DNA of 64,000 bases from Ilyomonas sp965199845 (lineage in GTDB: Bacteria > Bacteroidota > Bacteroidia > Chitinophagales > Chitinophagaceae), in contig CBDATZ010000039.1 in the NCBI GenBank assembly GCA_965199845.1, positions 106,279-170,278 of the forward strand. Reading direction: 5' to 3'. Of this stretch, positions 25,723-35,000 are shown piece after piece (position 1 is the stretch's first letter; every line of letters starts with the position of its first letter). Made by a program: the position numbers and the translations under genes. The notes under the pieces are model-generated. The model saw only the letters and a program-made list of their open reading frames with translations. It was not told where the DNA came from and ran no database searches.

Positions 25723-26655
25723 TCAGGAATAAATTTTAATAAATATCATTGATAAAATTCCGGTCAGCATTACCATTTTGGTGCGGCTGCTAAGTTTGTG
25801 ATAATCTTCTGCTGTTTGCGCCGTAAACAGGTTACGGAAAATGTTGATTAACGGAGCAATAATAAATATCAGACTATACAAAGCGCTAAACCACCATTTA
25901 AACTGAAGTACATAAAATTGAAGACTTATCAGTAACGCAAGCAATACCACCAACCAAACAGCTATAAATATTTTAGAAGCATTTACGCCCCAGACAATCG
26001 GCATAGTTGTGCAGCCATAACGCCGGTCGCCTTCCATATCTTCAATATCTTTTATCACCTCACGTATCAAAGAAATAATAAAAGCAAAACCGGCATATAA
26101 AAATGTGTACCGCGTTATTTTAGTGCGGCTGACGCCAAGTGGTGACAAGAGGTTTCGGGTTTCGCACCAGGTAATTACCATAACCGTCCACGCGGTTAAC
26201 AGCGATATTAAAACATTGCCGATTAAAAGTTTTTTCTTTAACGATATGGAATAGGCAAAGAGCAAAAGAACACAAGCGAAATTGGCAGCGCTTAATAAAA
26301 GTATGCGCGTCGTAATATCCAAGTACAAACCAATGGCAACACCAATGGCACTCAATATAAGATGATACACAATTGCCCAGCGGCGCGAGATAATTTTGCC
26401 TACAATAACTTTATCAGGTTTGTTTATAAGGTCGATATTTAAATCGAAATAATCGTTGATGATATAACCGGCGGCGGCAATTAAAACAGAAGCCAGAATA
26501 AGTAATCCTAACGTGGTGCCGCGTACAATAGGATTGATCGAAACGGAATCGTAAACCGGCAAAATGACACAATATGAAAATAAGAATTGCGTGATGGCAA
26601 TGAACACCAGATTCGGCCATCGTATCAGGGTTAGAAATGCGCGTATCTTATTCAA
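25723..26655 (-). CDS. UbiA-family prenyltransferase
   Basis: The 310-residue integral membrane protein has about eight to nine helices and both aspartate-rich motifs: INDYFDLNID (66-75, NDxxDxxxD) and DIEDMEGDRRYG (about 204-215). These bind Mg-diphosphate of the isoprenyl donor. UbiA members prenylate quinone, haem or glycerol-phosphate acceptors. In Bacteroidota the member beside maf and kdsC is usually annotated as a geranylgeranylglycerol-phosphate geranylgeranyltransferase-like protein, but this assignment is by context, so the substrate stays open. It overlaps neither neighbour; 14 bases separate it from kdsC. Confidence 0.87.
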   Translation of the reverse strand: MNKIRAFLTLIRWPNLVFIAITQFLFSYCVILPVYDSVSINPIVRGTTLGLLILASVLIAAAGYIINDYFDLNIDLINKPDKVIVGKIISRRWAIVYHLILSAIGVAIGLYLDITTRILLLSAANFACVLLLFAYSISLKKKLLIGNVLISLLTAWTVMVITWCETRNLLSPLGVSRTKITRYTFLYAGFAFIISLIREVIKDIEDMEGDRRYGCTTMPIVWGVNASKIFIAVWLVVLLALLISLQFYVLQFKWWFSALYSLIFIIAPLINIFRNLFTAQTAEDYHKLSSRTKMVMLTGILSMIFIKIYS

Positions 26656-26669
26656 ATTGTTTGCTTGTT

Positions 26670-27236
26670 TTACTGAGACTTGATATGTGTATCAGGAAGC
26701 CATTTGTTATGAAGTGCCATTACTTTTTCTATTACATCTCTTGCACAACCTTCGCCGCCTTTTTTGGGAGAAATATACTGGCAAATATCTTTAATTTCAT
26801 GCGCGGCATCGGACGGACAACAAGCTAACGAAACACTTTGCATCACCTGATAATCGGGTATATCATCACCCATAAATAAAACTTCTTCTCGGTTAATGCC
26901 GTTTGCCGTCATGTAATCTTCTAAGCATTTCTTTTTATCGCTGATGCGCATAAATACATCTTTCACACCCAACAAATGCAACCTTTCTTTTACTTCTTCC
27001 GAATTGCCGCCTGAAATGATGATAATGCGGTAATTTTTTTTGATTGCCAATTGTAAAGCGTACCCGTCTTTTATATTCATTCTGCGCGCCATAACGCCGT
27101 TTGGAAGTATAATGAGATTGCCGTCTGTGAGAACGCCATCCACATCAAATACAAAAGTCGTAATATTTTTAAGGAGCGAAAAAATGCCTTCGCGTCCCGA
27201 TGAGTTTTGAAGCGATTCGTTATTTGTAAATTTCAC
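26670..27236 (-). CDS. kdsC: KDO-8-phosphate phosphatase (HAD IIIA)
   Basis: The 188-residue protein carries HAD motif I FDVDGVLTDG (about 31-40, nucleophile Asp), motif II IIISGG, Lys in motif III and the acidic motif IV FMGDDIPD. It lacks a cap domain, as do KdsC enzymes, which dephosphorylate 3-deoxy-D-manno-octulosonate-8-phosphate for lipopolysaccharide core. The C-terminal CCPSDAAHEIKD stretch is also KdsC-like. It is a member of the maf-UbiA-kdsC gene set. A related HAD phosphatase for another sugar phosphate cannot be excluded. Confidence 0.9.
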   Translation of the reverse strand: MKFTNNESLQNSSGREGIFSLLKNITTFVFDVDGVLTDGNLIILPNGVMARRMNIKDGYALQLAIKKNYRIIIISGGNSEEVKERLHLLGVKDVFMRISDKKKCLEDYMTANGINREEVLFMGDDIPDYQVMQSVSLACCPSDAAHEIKDICQYISPKKGGEGCARDVIEKVMALHNKWLPDTHIKSQ

Positions 27237-27296
27237 CCTGATACAAATTGATGTCAGTAAAACTTGGCTATATTAAATTACGTTATATCCGCAGAT

Positions 27297-27533
27297 CTAT
27301 TGATTATCGCGCCATTCATAAACCCAGGCGCTTTGTATCATTTCTAAATGACCTTCGGTGCTTTGCTCGCGCGTACCTTCAAAATTGGGTATCTGTAAAA
27401 TCCATTCTAACAAATCGGTAAATCGTAAGCGATAAATTCTTCCTTCATTAAAATCATTCCCGAAACGTTCGTACAATTTCATCGCTATATCTTCATGATC
27501 GTTCCAGGTAATGGGAGGCTCGTAGTGAGTCAT
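27297..27533 (-). CDS. iscX: IscX-type Fe-S assembly accessory protein
   Basis: This 78-residue protein is a full-length IscX match: ITWNDHEDIAMKLYERFG near the start, then LRFTDLLEWILQIPNFEG, and SAWVYEWRDNQ at the end. IscX is an acidic helical partner of the cysteine desulfurase IscS and modulates iron-sulfur cluster formation, possibly by binding iron. The gene lies 19 bases downstream of a 2Fe-2S ferredoxin gene, the usual partner, and the two form an operon. The rest of the isc/suf machinery is not in the window. Confidence 0.94.
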   Translation of the reverse strand: MTHYEPPITWNDHEDIAMKLYERFGNDFNEGRIYRLRFTDLLEWILQIPNFEGTREQSTEGHLEMIQSAWVYEWRDNQ

Positions 27534-27552
27534 AACAGGCTACTATTTAAAA

Positions 27553-27888
27553 TTATTCTCCTAAAAATTGTGATTGATCGGGCAAGGTGACTTCAATATC
27601 GCCATCGCCGTCTAACAATACGCACTGGCACCCAAGGCGCGAATTGATGCGCGGGCTGATAGCGCGATCTATAAAATCTTCTTCCTTATCGCTGATTTCT
27701 TCCAGAAAATCCATTCCGTTATTTACATATAGATGGCAAGTGCTGCAGGCGCAAACCGCACCGCAGTTGTGATGCAGGTCTATATCGTTGTCAAGGCAAA
27801 CTTCCAGCAAGCTTTGATCAGGCTCAATGTCTGCAAGCGTTACAGAAGTTAATCCCTTTTGTTCAAAATTTATTTTAATCGTGTACAT
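27553..27888 (-). CDS. 2Fe-2S ferredoxin (adrenodoxin type)
   Basis: The 111-residue protein has the four cluster ligands Cys42, Cys48, Cys51 (CX5CX2C) and Cys87 in the spacing of the adrenodoxin/ISC-type ferredoxin fold. The region after the last ligand is acidic. It would donate electrons for iron-sulfur cluster assembly, in line with the iscX gene that follows 19 bases downstream. Start ATG 27888 is the only good candidate. The upstream intergenic gap of 238 bases, up to smpB, holds a candidate small RNA. Confidence 0.94.
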   Translation of the reverse strand: MYTIKINFEQKGLTSVTLADIEPDQSLLEVCLDNDIDLHHNCGAVCACSTCHLYVNNGMDFLEEISDKEEDFIDRAISPRINSRLGCQCVLLDGDGDIEVTLPDQSQFLGE

Positions 27889-28020
27889 CCATTTTCTATT
27901 GAGGGCGCAAAATTATTTAAAAACAACGGTACTGCTGTGTAAATAAGTAGCTGACGGAGCAATATGAATTAATTGTTAACAATTATGGCGCGAGTTACCA
28001 AAAAGATATTACTTTTATTG

Positions 28021-28042
28021 CAGGTTTAAAATAACCTGTTTT
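28021..28042 (+). terminator. Terminator hairpin 1 of the candidate small RNA
   Basis: Perfect 6-bp stem CAGGTT/AACCTG (28021-28026 with 28033-28038) closing a 6-base loop, followed by TTTT on the plus strand. Confidence 0.55.
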
Positions 28043-28063
28043 TCGGTTGCTTGCTTATAACAT

Positions 28064-28090
28064 CCCCGATGGTTCTCCACCGGGGTTTTT
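28064..28090 (+). terminator. Terminator hairpin 2 of the candidate small RNA
   Basis: GC-rich stem CCCCG (28064-28068) with CGGGG (28081-28085), extended by TGG/CCA, then TTTTT. The U-tract is on the plus strand, so it ends plus-strand transcription rather than smpB. Confidence 0.75.
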
Positions 28091-28126
28091 AAAAGTCGTT
28101 TTGATAAACTTCGCAAACAATGACTT

Positions 28127-28570
28127 CTATTTTAAATACCGTTTTATTTCCCGTTCTGTATCGCGCTTTTTGATGGTTTCTCTTTTGTCGTGAGTCTTTT
28201 TCCCTCTTCCCAAACCAATTTCCACTTTTACCAGGTTTTTATCATTAATAAAAACTTTTAAGGGAACAATTGTAAAGCCACGCTCTTTTGTATCGGCTTG
28301 CAAACGTTTTAGCTCGCGTGCTGTTAATAGTAATTTTCTGTCGTGAACCGCAATATGATTATTGGTTGTTCCCAACGCATATTCGGCAATATACATTCCA
28401 CGCAGCCACAAGCCTTTGCCATCGAACAAACAAAAGCTGTCGTTAAAGCTTACTTTGCCTTCTCGTATTGATTTTACTTCTGTGCCAAGCAAGGCAATGC
28501 CTGCTGTGTACCTGTCATCAATCTGGTAATTAAAATATGCCTGCCTGTTATTGAGTTCTTTTGCTGCCAT
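28127..28570 (-). CDS. smpB: SsrA-binding protein SmpB
   Basis: The 147-residue protein has the complete SmpB sequence pattern: NRQAYFNYQIDDRYTAGIAL, LGTEVKSIREGKVSFNDSF, the core YALGTTNNHI, and the basic tail GLGRGKKTHDKRETIKKRD. SmpB binds tmRNA (ssrA) and delivers it to stalled ribosomes for trans-translation. The ssrA gene itself was not found in the window; the 238-base gap beside smpB is too short for it. The gene is transcribed alone or with the ferredoxin gene further on, although hairpins lie between them. Confidence 0.96.
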   Translation of the reverse strand: MAAKELNNRQAYFNYQIDDRYTAGIALLGTEVKSIREGKVSFNDSFCLFDGKGLWLRGMYIAEYALGTTNNHIAVHDRKLLLTARELKRLQADTKERGFTIVPLKVFINDKNLVKVEIGLGRGKKTHDKRETIKKRDTEREIKRYLK

Positions 28571-28667
28571 ATTGCTATATTATGCAAGAGGGCAAAGGTG
28601 AGGATAAAAAGTATAACGTAAAAGGATTACAAGTAAAGTCTGAAATCTCACCAGATACGGAAATCTT

Positions 28668-29406
28668 TTATTGATGAATACCCTGGCTCATTTTAGAATT
28701 TCCTGTGGGCGTATTGTAAGGATCCGGCAATCTTGATTTATTGACATTAATATCAACCGTATATAGAAGAACGCTTTCTACAGGTTTATCGTTTACTTTG
28801 GCGGGTATAAACTGGTATAAATCTGAAGGTTTATTTTTTATATCAACTTTTTCGGTTAAATCTACTCCCGGGACCTTTATAAGAAACATTACATTCTGTA
28901 AGTTTTCCGGCTTCGTTTATCGTAAAAGCGTAAGTCATTTTAATGGCATATGTAAAGGTTAGGAATTGCGCAGGAACAGATTTGGGATCGTAGAGTAAAT
29001 AAAACCCATAGTTGGCTCCGCCTATCTGGCACGGCGGAATTGCATTCGCTTCTCCGGAACCTGCATTAAGAAGTTTATAACCGGATTGCACATTTGTTGT
29101 ATTATCTACATCGTTCTGCAGCAACACAGAATCTGTATAATTATATTTTTGAATAATATTTCCACTTTGATCCATTGCAATCCAGATACTATCTTTCCTG
29201 CCGTCTTTATATTGACCGGAAACAATTGTATGATTGCTGCTGTTCATCACTTCGTATTCACCTTCTTTTACATGCTTATCACTTTTTAAAACGTTATACT
29301 TTTCTGTTAGTGTAGAAGAAATGATCCGTTTTGCATTTTTTGTATCTTGTGTATGAGCTTGCAAAAACCCCAGAAAAAATATACTGAGCGTAACCAATTT
29401 TTGCAT
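28668..29406 (-). pseudogene. Frameshifted TonB-like energy-transducer/YwqK-type protein
   Basis: From ATG 29406 the frame codes for a Sec signal (VTLSIFFLGFLQAHTQ), a MORN-like segment (GQYKDGRKDSIW, as in YwqK-type antitoxin repeats) and a TonB C-terminal-like start (YAFTINEAGKLTECNV). It then runs into PGSRFNRKS and a stop. In the next frame, from 28889 to 28668, the expected continuation is intact: VPGVDLTEKVDIKNKPSDLY and FIPAKVNDKPVESVLL. The break lies in CCCGGG at 28867-28872, and one extra G explains it. A real pseudogene or an assembly error are both possible. The first half would have been a surface or periplasmic protein. Confidence 0.8.
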
Positions 29407-29445
29407 AAAAAATATTTAGGTGATGAAGATGAAATTTATGAACGC

Positions 29446-29494
29446 TATAATATTAAAAGGTTGCTCAATTTATGAGCAACCTTTTAATATTATA
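29446..29494 (-). terminator. Strong hairpin ending SusCD operon 1
   Basis: Perfect 22-bp stem (29446-29467 with 29473-29494) and a 5-base loop, 9 bases after the stop of the DUF1735 lipoprotein gene. A- and T-rich flanks suit termination in the minus direction. Confidence 0.9.
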
Positions 29495-29503
29495 TAACGA
29501 CAT

Positions 29504-30424
29504 TTATTTTTTATAGTACTTATCAATTAAATAACGATCAGCACTACCATTATTTACACTATACTGAATGGTAAACGTTTTCTGATCAGCACTAACTGTA
29601 AGATTCGGGCCACTTGTAAGAGACAAACCATTATCTGTGAAATCAGCTTTAAATTCTGTAGCATCAAATGCAACTTTAAAATTGCTTAATATACCACCGG
29701 TAGTATCGAAAGAGATAACATAATTGGGCTGTGTGTAGTAACCTGTTTTTACTTTAATACTTATGGGTGTAGCAGGTGCAAAGGCAGTTTGATCTCCTGT
29801 AAAGGACAAATCTGTACGTGGTGAACCAGCACCTGTAGCATTATCCCATCTTGAAAAATCCCAATTATAAATTCCCGCAATTTTATTACCGATAGTATGA
29901 AAATAAATCTTTTTAAAATTGCTGCTTACTGTATATCCAGACGCATCGGTTACTGTAATAGGCAACATATAGTTTTTTAAAGTATTGATTTTAGACGGAT
30001 AAAAAACAATCTGAAAAACTGCTGATTTCTGACCTGCACTTATTGTTTCAGTTGTACTAACTAATTTATATACAGAATCAGGCATTGCCTCATAAGGAAT
30101 AGAATCATTTGCGAAATTATCTAAAAGTGAATTGGCATCTACACCAATTGTAATAGATACATCTTTGTTAATAGATGCCCCACCACCCAGTATAACAGAA
30201 AATGTAGCGGTGTCTGCTTCATCTGTAGCCGGATAAAGCAAAGCTGCTCCACTGAAATAAGTCATACCAGAACCAATAGTTGTTCCGCCACCACCTGCTA
30301 GATATTCCATTGTAACAATGGTACTGGCATTAGGATCTATATTTGGAGTATCGCCTTTTAAACAGCCTGTTAATCCCGAGACTATTAAGGAAAAAAAGAA
30401 AATATTATAGATTGCTTTTTTCAT
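29504..30424 (-). CDS. DUF1735-type surface lipoprotein of SusCD system 1
   Basis: Starting at ATG 30424 the 306-residue protein has a lipoprotein signal ending in GLTGC. The DUF1735 domain follows, with SLLDNFAND, VYKLVSTTETISAGQKSAVF and the ISAGQ turn typical of this family; the C-terminal half (after about 190) is a second beta-rich module with GSPRTDLSFTGDQTAFAP. An upstream open frame to 30577 would overlap the SusD gene and lacks coding character. It is the third gene of a SusC-SusD-lipoprotein operon, seven bases after the SusD gene, and is likely a surface glycan- or peptide-binding protein. Confidence 0.83.
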   Translation of the reverse strand: MKKAIYNIFFFSLIVSGLTGCLKGDTPNIDPNASTIVTMEYLAGGGGTTIGSGMTYFSGAALLYPATDEADTATFSVILGGGASINKDVSITIGVDANSLLDNFANDSIPYEAMPDSVYKLVSTTETISAGQKSAVFQIVFYPSKINTLKNYMLPITVTDASGYTVSSNFKKIYFHTIGNKIAGIYNWDFSRWDNATGAGSPRTDLSFTGDQTAFAPATPISIKVKTGYYTQPNYVISFDTTGGILSNFKVAFDATEFKADFTDNGLSLTSGPNLTVSADQKTFTIQYSVNNGSADRYLIDKYYKK

Positions 30425-30431
30425 TGTTGTT

Positions 30432-32006
30432 TTATTGTATTGCCCAGAAAATAAATGAACTGAAAGGAGAAATACTACGAGGCACATTGGCAGAGTTGTA
30501 TGATCCTTCGGTAGTTGGATATAAAATGCGGGTTGGCAATTTATCCGGCTGCGTACTTTCTGATACAGGTGACGCAAAATTTAAATAGCCGGTTGCATCT
30601 GAGCTAACTACTCTTGGATAATGTGTGCGACGATATTCGTTCCAGGCTTCATGACCGGCAATAAAATTGAGTGCGATATATTTTTGTGTGATGATTGCCT
30701 CAATTTTTTGATCTGCAGAAGCTGCCAGATCATAGTTTACCAGATAACTTCCCTTATTATTTGCTCTGTAAGTTGCTTCATCATCTGCCGGGTCTATAAC
30801 CAGCTCGCCACTTGCATTTTGATACAGGTAATTGAAAGAAGCATCAATACCAGCATTAAACAAGGCTTTGGCATCTCCCGTAGTTACAATACCTCTTACA
30901 ACAGCTTCTGATTGTAAAAAATAACTTTCTGCTGCTGTGAATAAAGGATAACCGGCAGTTGGTCCTTTCAAAACACCCGTATTATCACCACCGGCTGTAG
31001 ATGGCGTTCTGTCGGCGCCGGGATACCAGAAACTACCCGTTGGACTTGACTGTAAACTATTGTTTTCAATACCTAAGCGATTGGTACCTGTACTTGGCCA
31101 TTTGTAATATATAGCGCTGCCTCTTTGTGGATCGTTTAATTTTGTACCATCATAATAACCAAATACATAAATATTTGGCATCCAGGCTTTGTTACCTGCA
31201 CCACCGGTTGAAGTAAATGCCCAGGATTCCCATTGTGGATTCTGACGGTTTACGTCTAAAGTATACCCGGGATTAACTAAAGCATCATCTGATAAAAATC
31301 CGGCTTTATCAAATGTTGTATTTGGGAAACTAACTTTACCATTTGCCCGAACTAACAATCTTAATTTGATTGTATTTGCAAATTGTTTCCACATTTCCAT
31401 ATCCTTATCAAACAATACATCTGATGAACCTAAATCATTAACCGTAACACCAGTTATTGTATCAGCATTATTAATGGTTGCAATGGCTTTATCTAATTCA
31501 ACAGCCAGGCTATCATAAATGTCTGCTGCATTATCATATTTAGCCGTTAAATATGCCTGACCTTTTAAAGCCTGGCTGTAAGGCACATCGTTGTAAGCAT
31601 CAACTAACAACTGAAAATTATATGCCTTCATAATTCTGGCTACTGCATTAAAATAACTGTATTGTGGTAATTGACCATCTGTTTGATCAATGATAGTTTG
31701 ATAATCTTCCAGATTATCATAGGTGGCAGACCAGCGACCTGAAAAATCGTTTGAAGAAAAGCTATACGTAATCGAGGTACCAAAACCTCCATATCCACCA
31801 GCATTTGCCATGTAACCTACTAATTGCGAACCGTAGGAATTATAGCCATTTACATTACTGGCTGTTCCGGTAAGTGCTTGTGGTAAAATTGATTCAGGCG
31901 TTGCAGTCGTTGCTGCATTCGGATTGGTATTAATATCCAGGTATTTTTTACAAGATGTACCAATGGTGATTAGCCCTATAAAAAATATTATTGAGAGTTT
32001 TTTCAT
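30432..32006 (-). CDS. SusD/RagB-family nutrient-binding lipoprotein 1
   Basis: The 524-residue protein has a lipoprotein signal ending in IGTSC and the SusD N-terminal KKYLDINTNPNAATTATPES. The SusD-like_2 features, including TPR-like helices in the first half, are present, and LPTRILYPTTEGSYNSANVP near the end is the typical C-terminal signature. SusD lipoproteins sit on the outer surface and close the SusC channel over a nutrient. It lies 79 bases from the SusC gene and has a hairpin between them. The nutrient cannot be told from sequence; SusD-like_2 members bind varied ligands. Confidence 0.9.
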   Translation of the reverse strand: MKKLSIIFFIGLITIGTSCKKYLDINTNPNAATTATPESILPQALTGTASNVNGYNSYGSQLVGYMANAGGYGGFGTSITYSFSSNDFSGRWSATYDNLEDYQTIIDQTDGQLPQYSYFNAVARIMKAYNFQLLVDAYNDVPYSQALKGQAYLTAKYDNAADIYDSLAVELDKAIATINNADTITGVTVNDLGSSDVLFDKDMEMWKQFANTIKLRLLVRANGKVSFPNTTFDKAGFLSDDALVNPGYTLDVNRQNPQWESWAFTSTGGAGNKAWMPNIYVFGYYDGTKLNDPQRGSAIYYKWPSTGTNRLGIENNSLQSSPTGSFWYPGADRTPSTAGGDNTGVLKGPTAGYPLFTAAESYFLQSEAVVRGIVTTGDAKALFNAGIDASFNYLYQNASGELVIDPADDEATYRANNKGSYLVNYDLAASADQKIEAIITQKYIALNFIAGHEAWNEYRRTHYPRVVSSDATGYLNFASPVSESTQPDKLPTRILYPTTEGSYNSANVPRSISPFSSFIFWAIQ

Positions 32007-32040
32007 TTTTGCAATTTTCTGTTTTACTCAGTTAATCTAA

Positions 32041-32075
32041 GAAAGGGCAGAAATAAATGTCACTCCTGCCCTTTC
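32041..32075 (-). promoter_or_regulatory. Intercistronic hairpin between SusC 1 and SusD 1
   Basis: A perfect 10-bp stem, GAAAGGGCAG (32041-32050) with CTGCCCTTTC (32066-32075), lies in the 79-base gap between the two genes. It could be a partial terminator or an mRNA-stabilising element that lifts SusC expression relative to SusD. The other two SusCD operons lack it. Confidence 0.6.
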
Positions 32076-32085
32076 AGGTTTCATT

Positions 32086-35000
32086 TTAGAAGGTTACAGA
32101 TAAAGTAGCTCCGTAATATCGTGAAGGCGGCGTTTGAGAAATGCCATTCAAACCAACACCATTGTTATCACTGCCACCGTCACTATATTCAGGATCGGTG
32201 TAATAGTTATCTTTAGCTAACCATACAAGTAAATTACGGCCTTGCACACTAACCGTTGCGCCTTTTATAAATTTGGTTCTGCTCAATAAAGAAACAGGTA
32301 AATCATAAGAAAGAACAACTTCTCTTAACTTCCAGAAGTTACCGGAAGTAATGTAGTTAGAGTTTACATCTCTGTTAATACCATCAGACCAGAAACCATT
32401 ATTACCGTTACCATTAGCTATTACAACGTCTGTATTCGTGATATAAGAACCTGGTTTGCTTGGATCTGCAATAACTGAATTTGGAAATACAAAAGACTGA
32501 CGATTATATAGAGCTGTTCTATAACCAGTTCCGGCCCAATCAAGTTCTGTACCTATACCATTGTAGATTTTATAACCTCCACGGTAATCAAACAAGAAAG
32601 ACAAATGGAAACTTTTGAAAGAAATATTTGCATCTAAGCTCAGTTTGTTTTTCGGAGTAGCATTGCCTAAGATAGAAATAGTATCAGATTTCGTTGGAAG
32701 ACCTGTCGTACCATCAACAATTACATGACCTGCCGCATCACGGTTGTAATCATACCCCATAATAACCGGGAAAGACTGACCAGCCACTGCAAAAGAAGTA
32801 GCTGTACCATAAGACGATAAACTTAAACGTGGCAAGGCAGCACTTAAGTAGTTTACACCATTTTGCAAATAAGTATAATTACCACCTACGGTAACTACCC
32901 AATTACGAGTGCTTATTGGTGTTACATGCGCTGTAACTTCTAATCCTTTGCTATACGTTTCGCCAGCATTAACCAATAAATTTGTAAATCCGGTGCTGTT
33001 AGAGATACTTGTATTTACCGTCTGGTCATTTGTTTTGCTGCTAAACCAAGTGATGTTAGAAGTAAATTTATCTTTGAATAAATTAATGTCTGCACCAACT
33101 TCAAAACCCTTTGTAATTTCTGGCTTCAAATTATCAGATACTAAACCATTGCCAACAGTATAACCTGCCAGAGACCCGTAAGGAAAACCATAAGCATTAC
33201 TTCCAAAAGTTGGTAACAGGTAGTAAGCACCATAATCTGTACTATTACCCAAATTTACCTGACCAACTTTAGAGATACTACCTCTTATTTTTAAGAAGCT
33301 GATTACATTGCTTTGTTTTATTGCCTGGATAGCATCGCTTGCTACAAAAGACAAATCGGCAGACGGATAGAAGAAGGAACGGTTAGCTGCAGCTAATCTT
33401 GAATCCCAGTCGTTACGGGCAGTTGCATGTAGAAATAAATAACCTTTATAACCAACCTGCACACTTCCATACAAACCCATTAGGCGACTTTCATAGTTCG
33501 ATTCTGAAGCAGATGGTGTACCGACGCCTGTACTTACGTTAAATAAGCCGGGAATTGTTAAACCGGTAGCACCGACTCCTACATATTTCGCCTGGTCTTG
33601 TTTCCATTGTCCGCCAGCAATTACATTCAGAGAAAAATCAGAAAATTTCTTATTATACTGAGCTAATAGATCACTCAACAATTCTGTCTGATAAGCACTT
33701 CCATCGCTTACTGAGGCTGTAATATCAGATTTTGAACTCGCTTCTGTACTTTCAGCGTAAGCTGTATAATTAAATGCACCTACTGTATTTTTGCCAGAAT
33801 AATTCCTAGTAGAAATGCCTTGTCTGGCTATCAAATCCAGGCCCGTAACAGGTGTAAACTTTAATTCCACATTACCAATCAGGTAATCATTTCTTAGATT
33901 AGATCTATAATTATCTTTTGTGAAATATGGGTTTTGATACCATGGATTGTAATAACCATTCGGATTTGCAAACGGATCAGTTCTCCAGTTTTTATATCTT
34001 GTTATGTCAATGTTAGAAGGCATGTTCAGCATATTAGCATACATACTTCCTGTTTGGCTTGTAATATCAAAACGATTCTGGGTATAATCCGTACTATAAG
34101 TAAATAATATTTTACTCCCAACTTTCCTCGTACCATTAGCACGTAAAGTAGTACGGTTGTACTTGTCACCCGGCGTTGTGCCAGTTACATTTGCATACTG
34201 TCCGGACAAATAAAAGGTAGATTTTTCATCGCCGTTTTGAGCTGAAAAATCCGTCTGATTTGTAATCCCTCTTACCCAAAACTGGTTATGTCCATTATTA
34301 TATTGATAACGAGCAGAATCCTGTGATTCATCTTCCAAAGGAGAACCAATCGGCCTCATAGTACCGTCAAAGGCAGGACCATAAGATTGATTTTCAAGCG
34401 GAGAATATACAGGATTACCTACGTCATCAATTCCATAAGCCGTACCGCCGGAACCAAAATTCTTTTGAATTTTAGGAAAGAAAGCAACGTCTTCCAATGT
34501 GGTTGTATTGCCAATTCGAACGGAAGTTAAACCTGCTTTGCCTTTTTTAGTTGTAATGATAAGCGCTCCGTTTGATGCCTGCGAACCATACAAAGCAGCC
34601 GCACCGGCACCATTTAGCACATTAATCTCATCAACATCTTCCGGATTTAAGTTTCCCAGGATTGATGTTGGAACAATTACATTATCTAACACAACCAAAG
34701 CTTGGTTGTTTCCGGTTAAAGATCGCTGACCACGTAAGACCAAACGGTAACTTGGATTTACCCCGCCGCCCGTAGCATTAATTTGTAATCCGGCAACTTT
34801 TCCCTGCAAACCGCCTGCAATATTTACAGCTTTACCAGCTGTTAATGCAGCTGCTTTTACTACTGTACTTGCTGTGCCTTGCTGCTTGCGTGTTGTTCTG
34901 ACACCACCTGCGGTAACAATTACTTCATCAATGGTTGCAAACATACCTGTTAGATGAATAGTTAAGTGGCTGCTTTCGCCAACTACTTCTTCTTGTGACT

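Larger units (their letters stand above)
27970..28090 (+). ncRNA. Candidate small RNA or short-leader transcript with two terminators
   Basis: On the plus strand, a perfect 16-base palindrome (27970-27985, TAATTGTTAACAATTA) is followed by a 14-codon ORF (27985-28029, MARVTKKILLLLQV) and two terminator-like hairpins: 28021-28037 (CAGGTT/AACCTG plus TTTTT) and 28064-28090 (CCCCG..CGGGG plus TTTTT). No plus-strand protein gene precedes them and both flanking genes point the other way. A plus-strand small RNA, or an antisense transcript toward smpB, would explain the two U-tracts. No known RNA family was recognised. Confidence 0.45.

Noticed and set aside
27889..28126. ssrA (tmRNA) gene beside smpB
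   Set aside because: The gap is 238 bases, too short for a tmRNA, and no tRNA-like acceptor arm was recognised.
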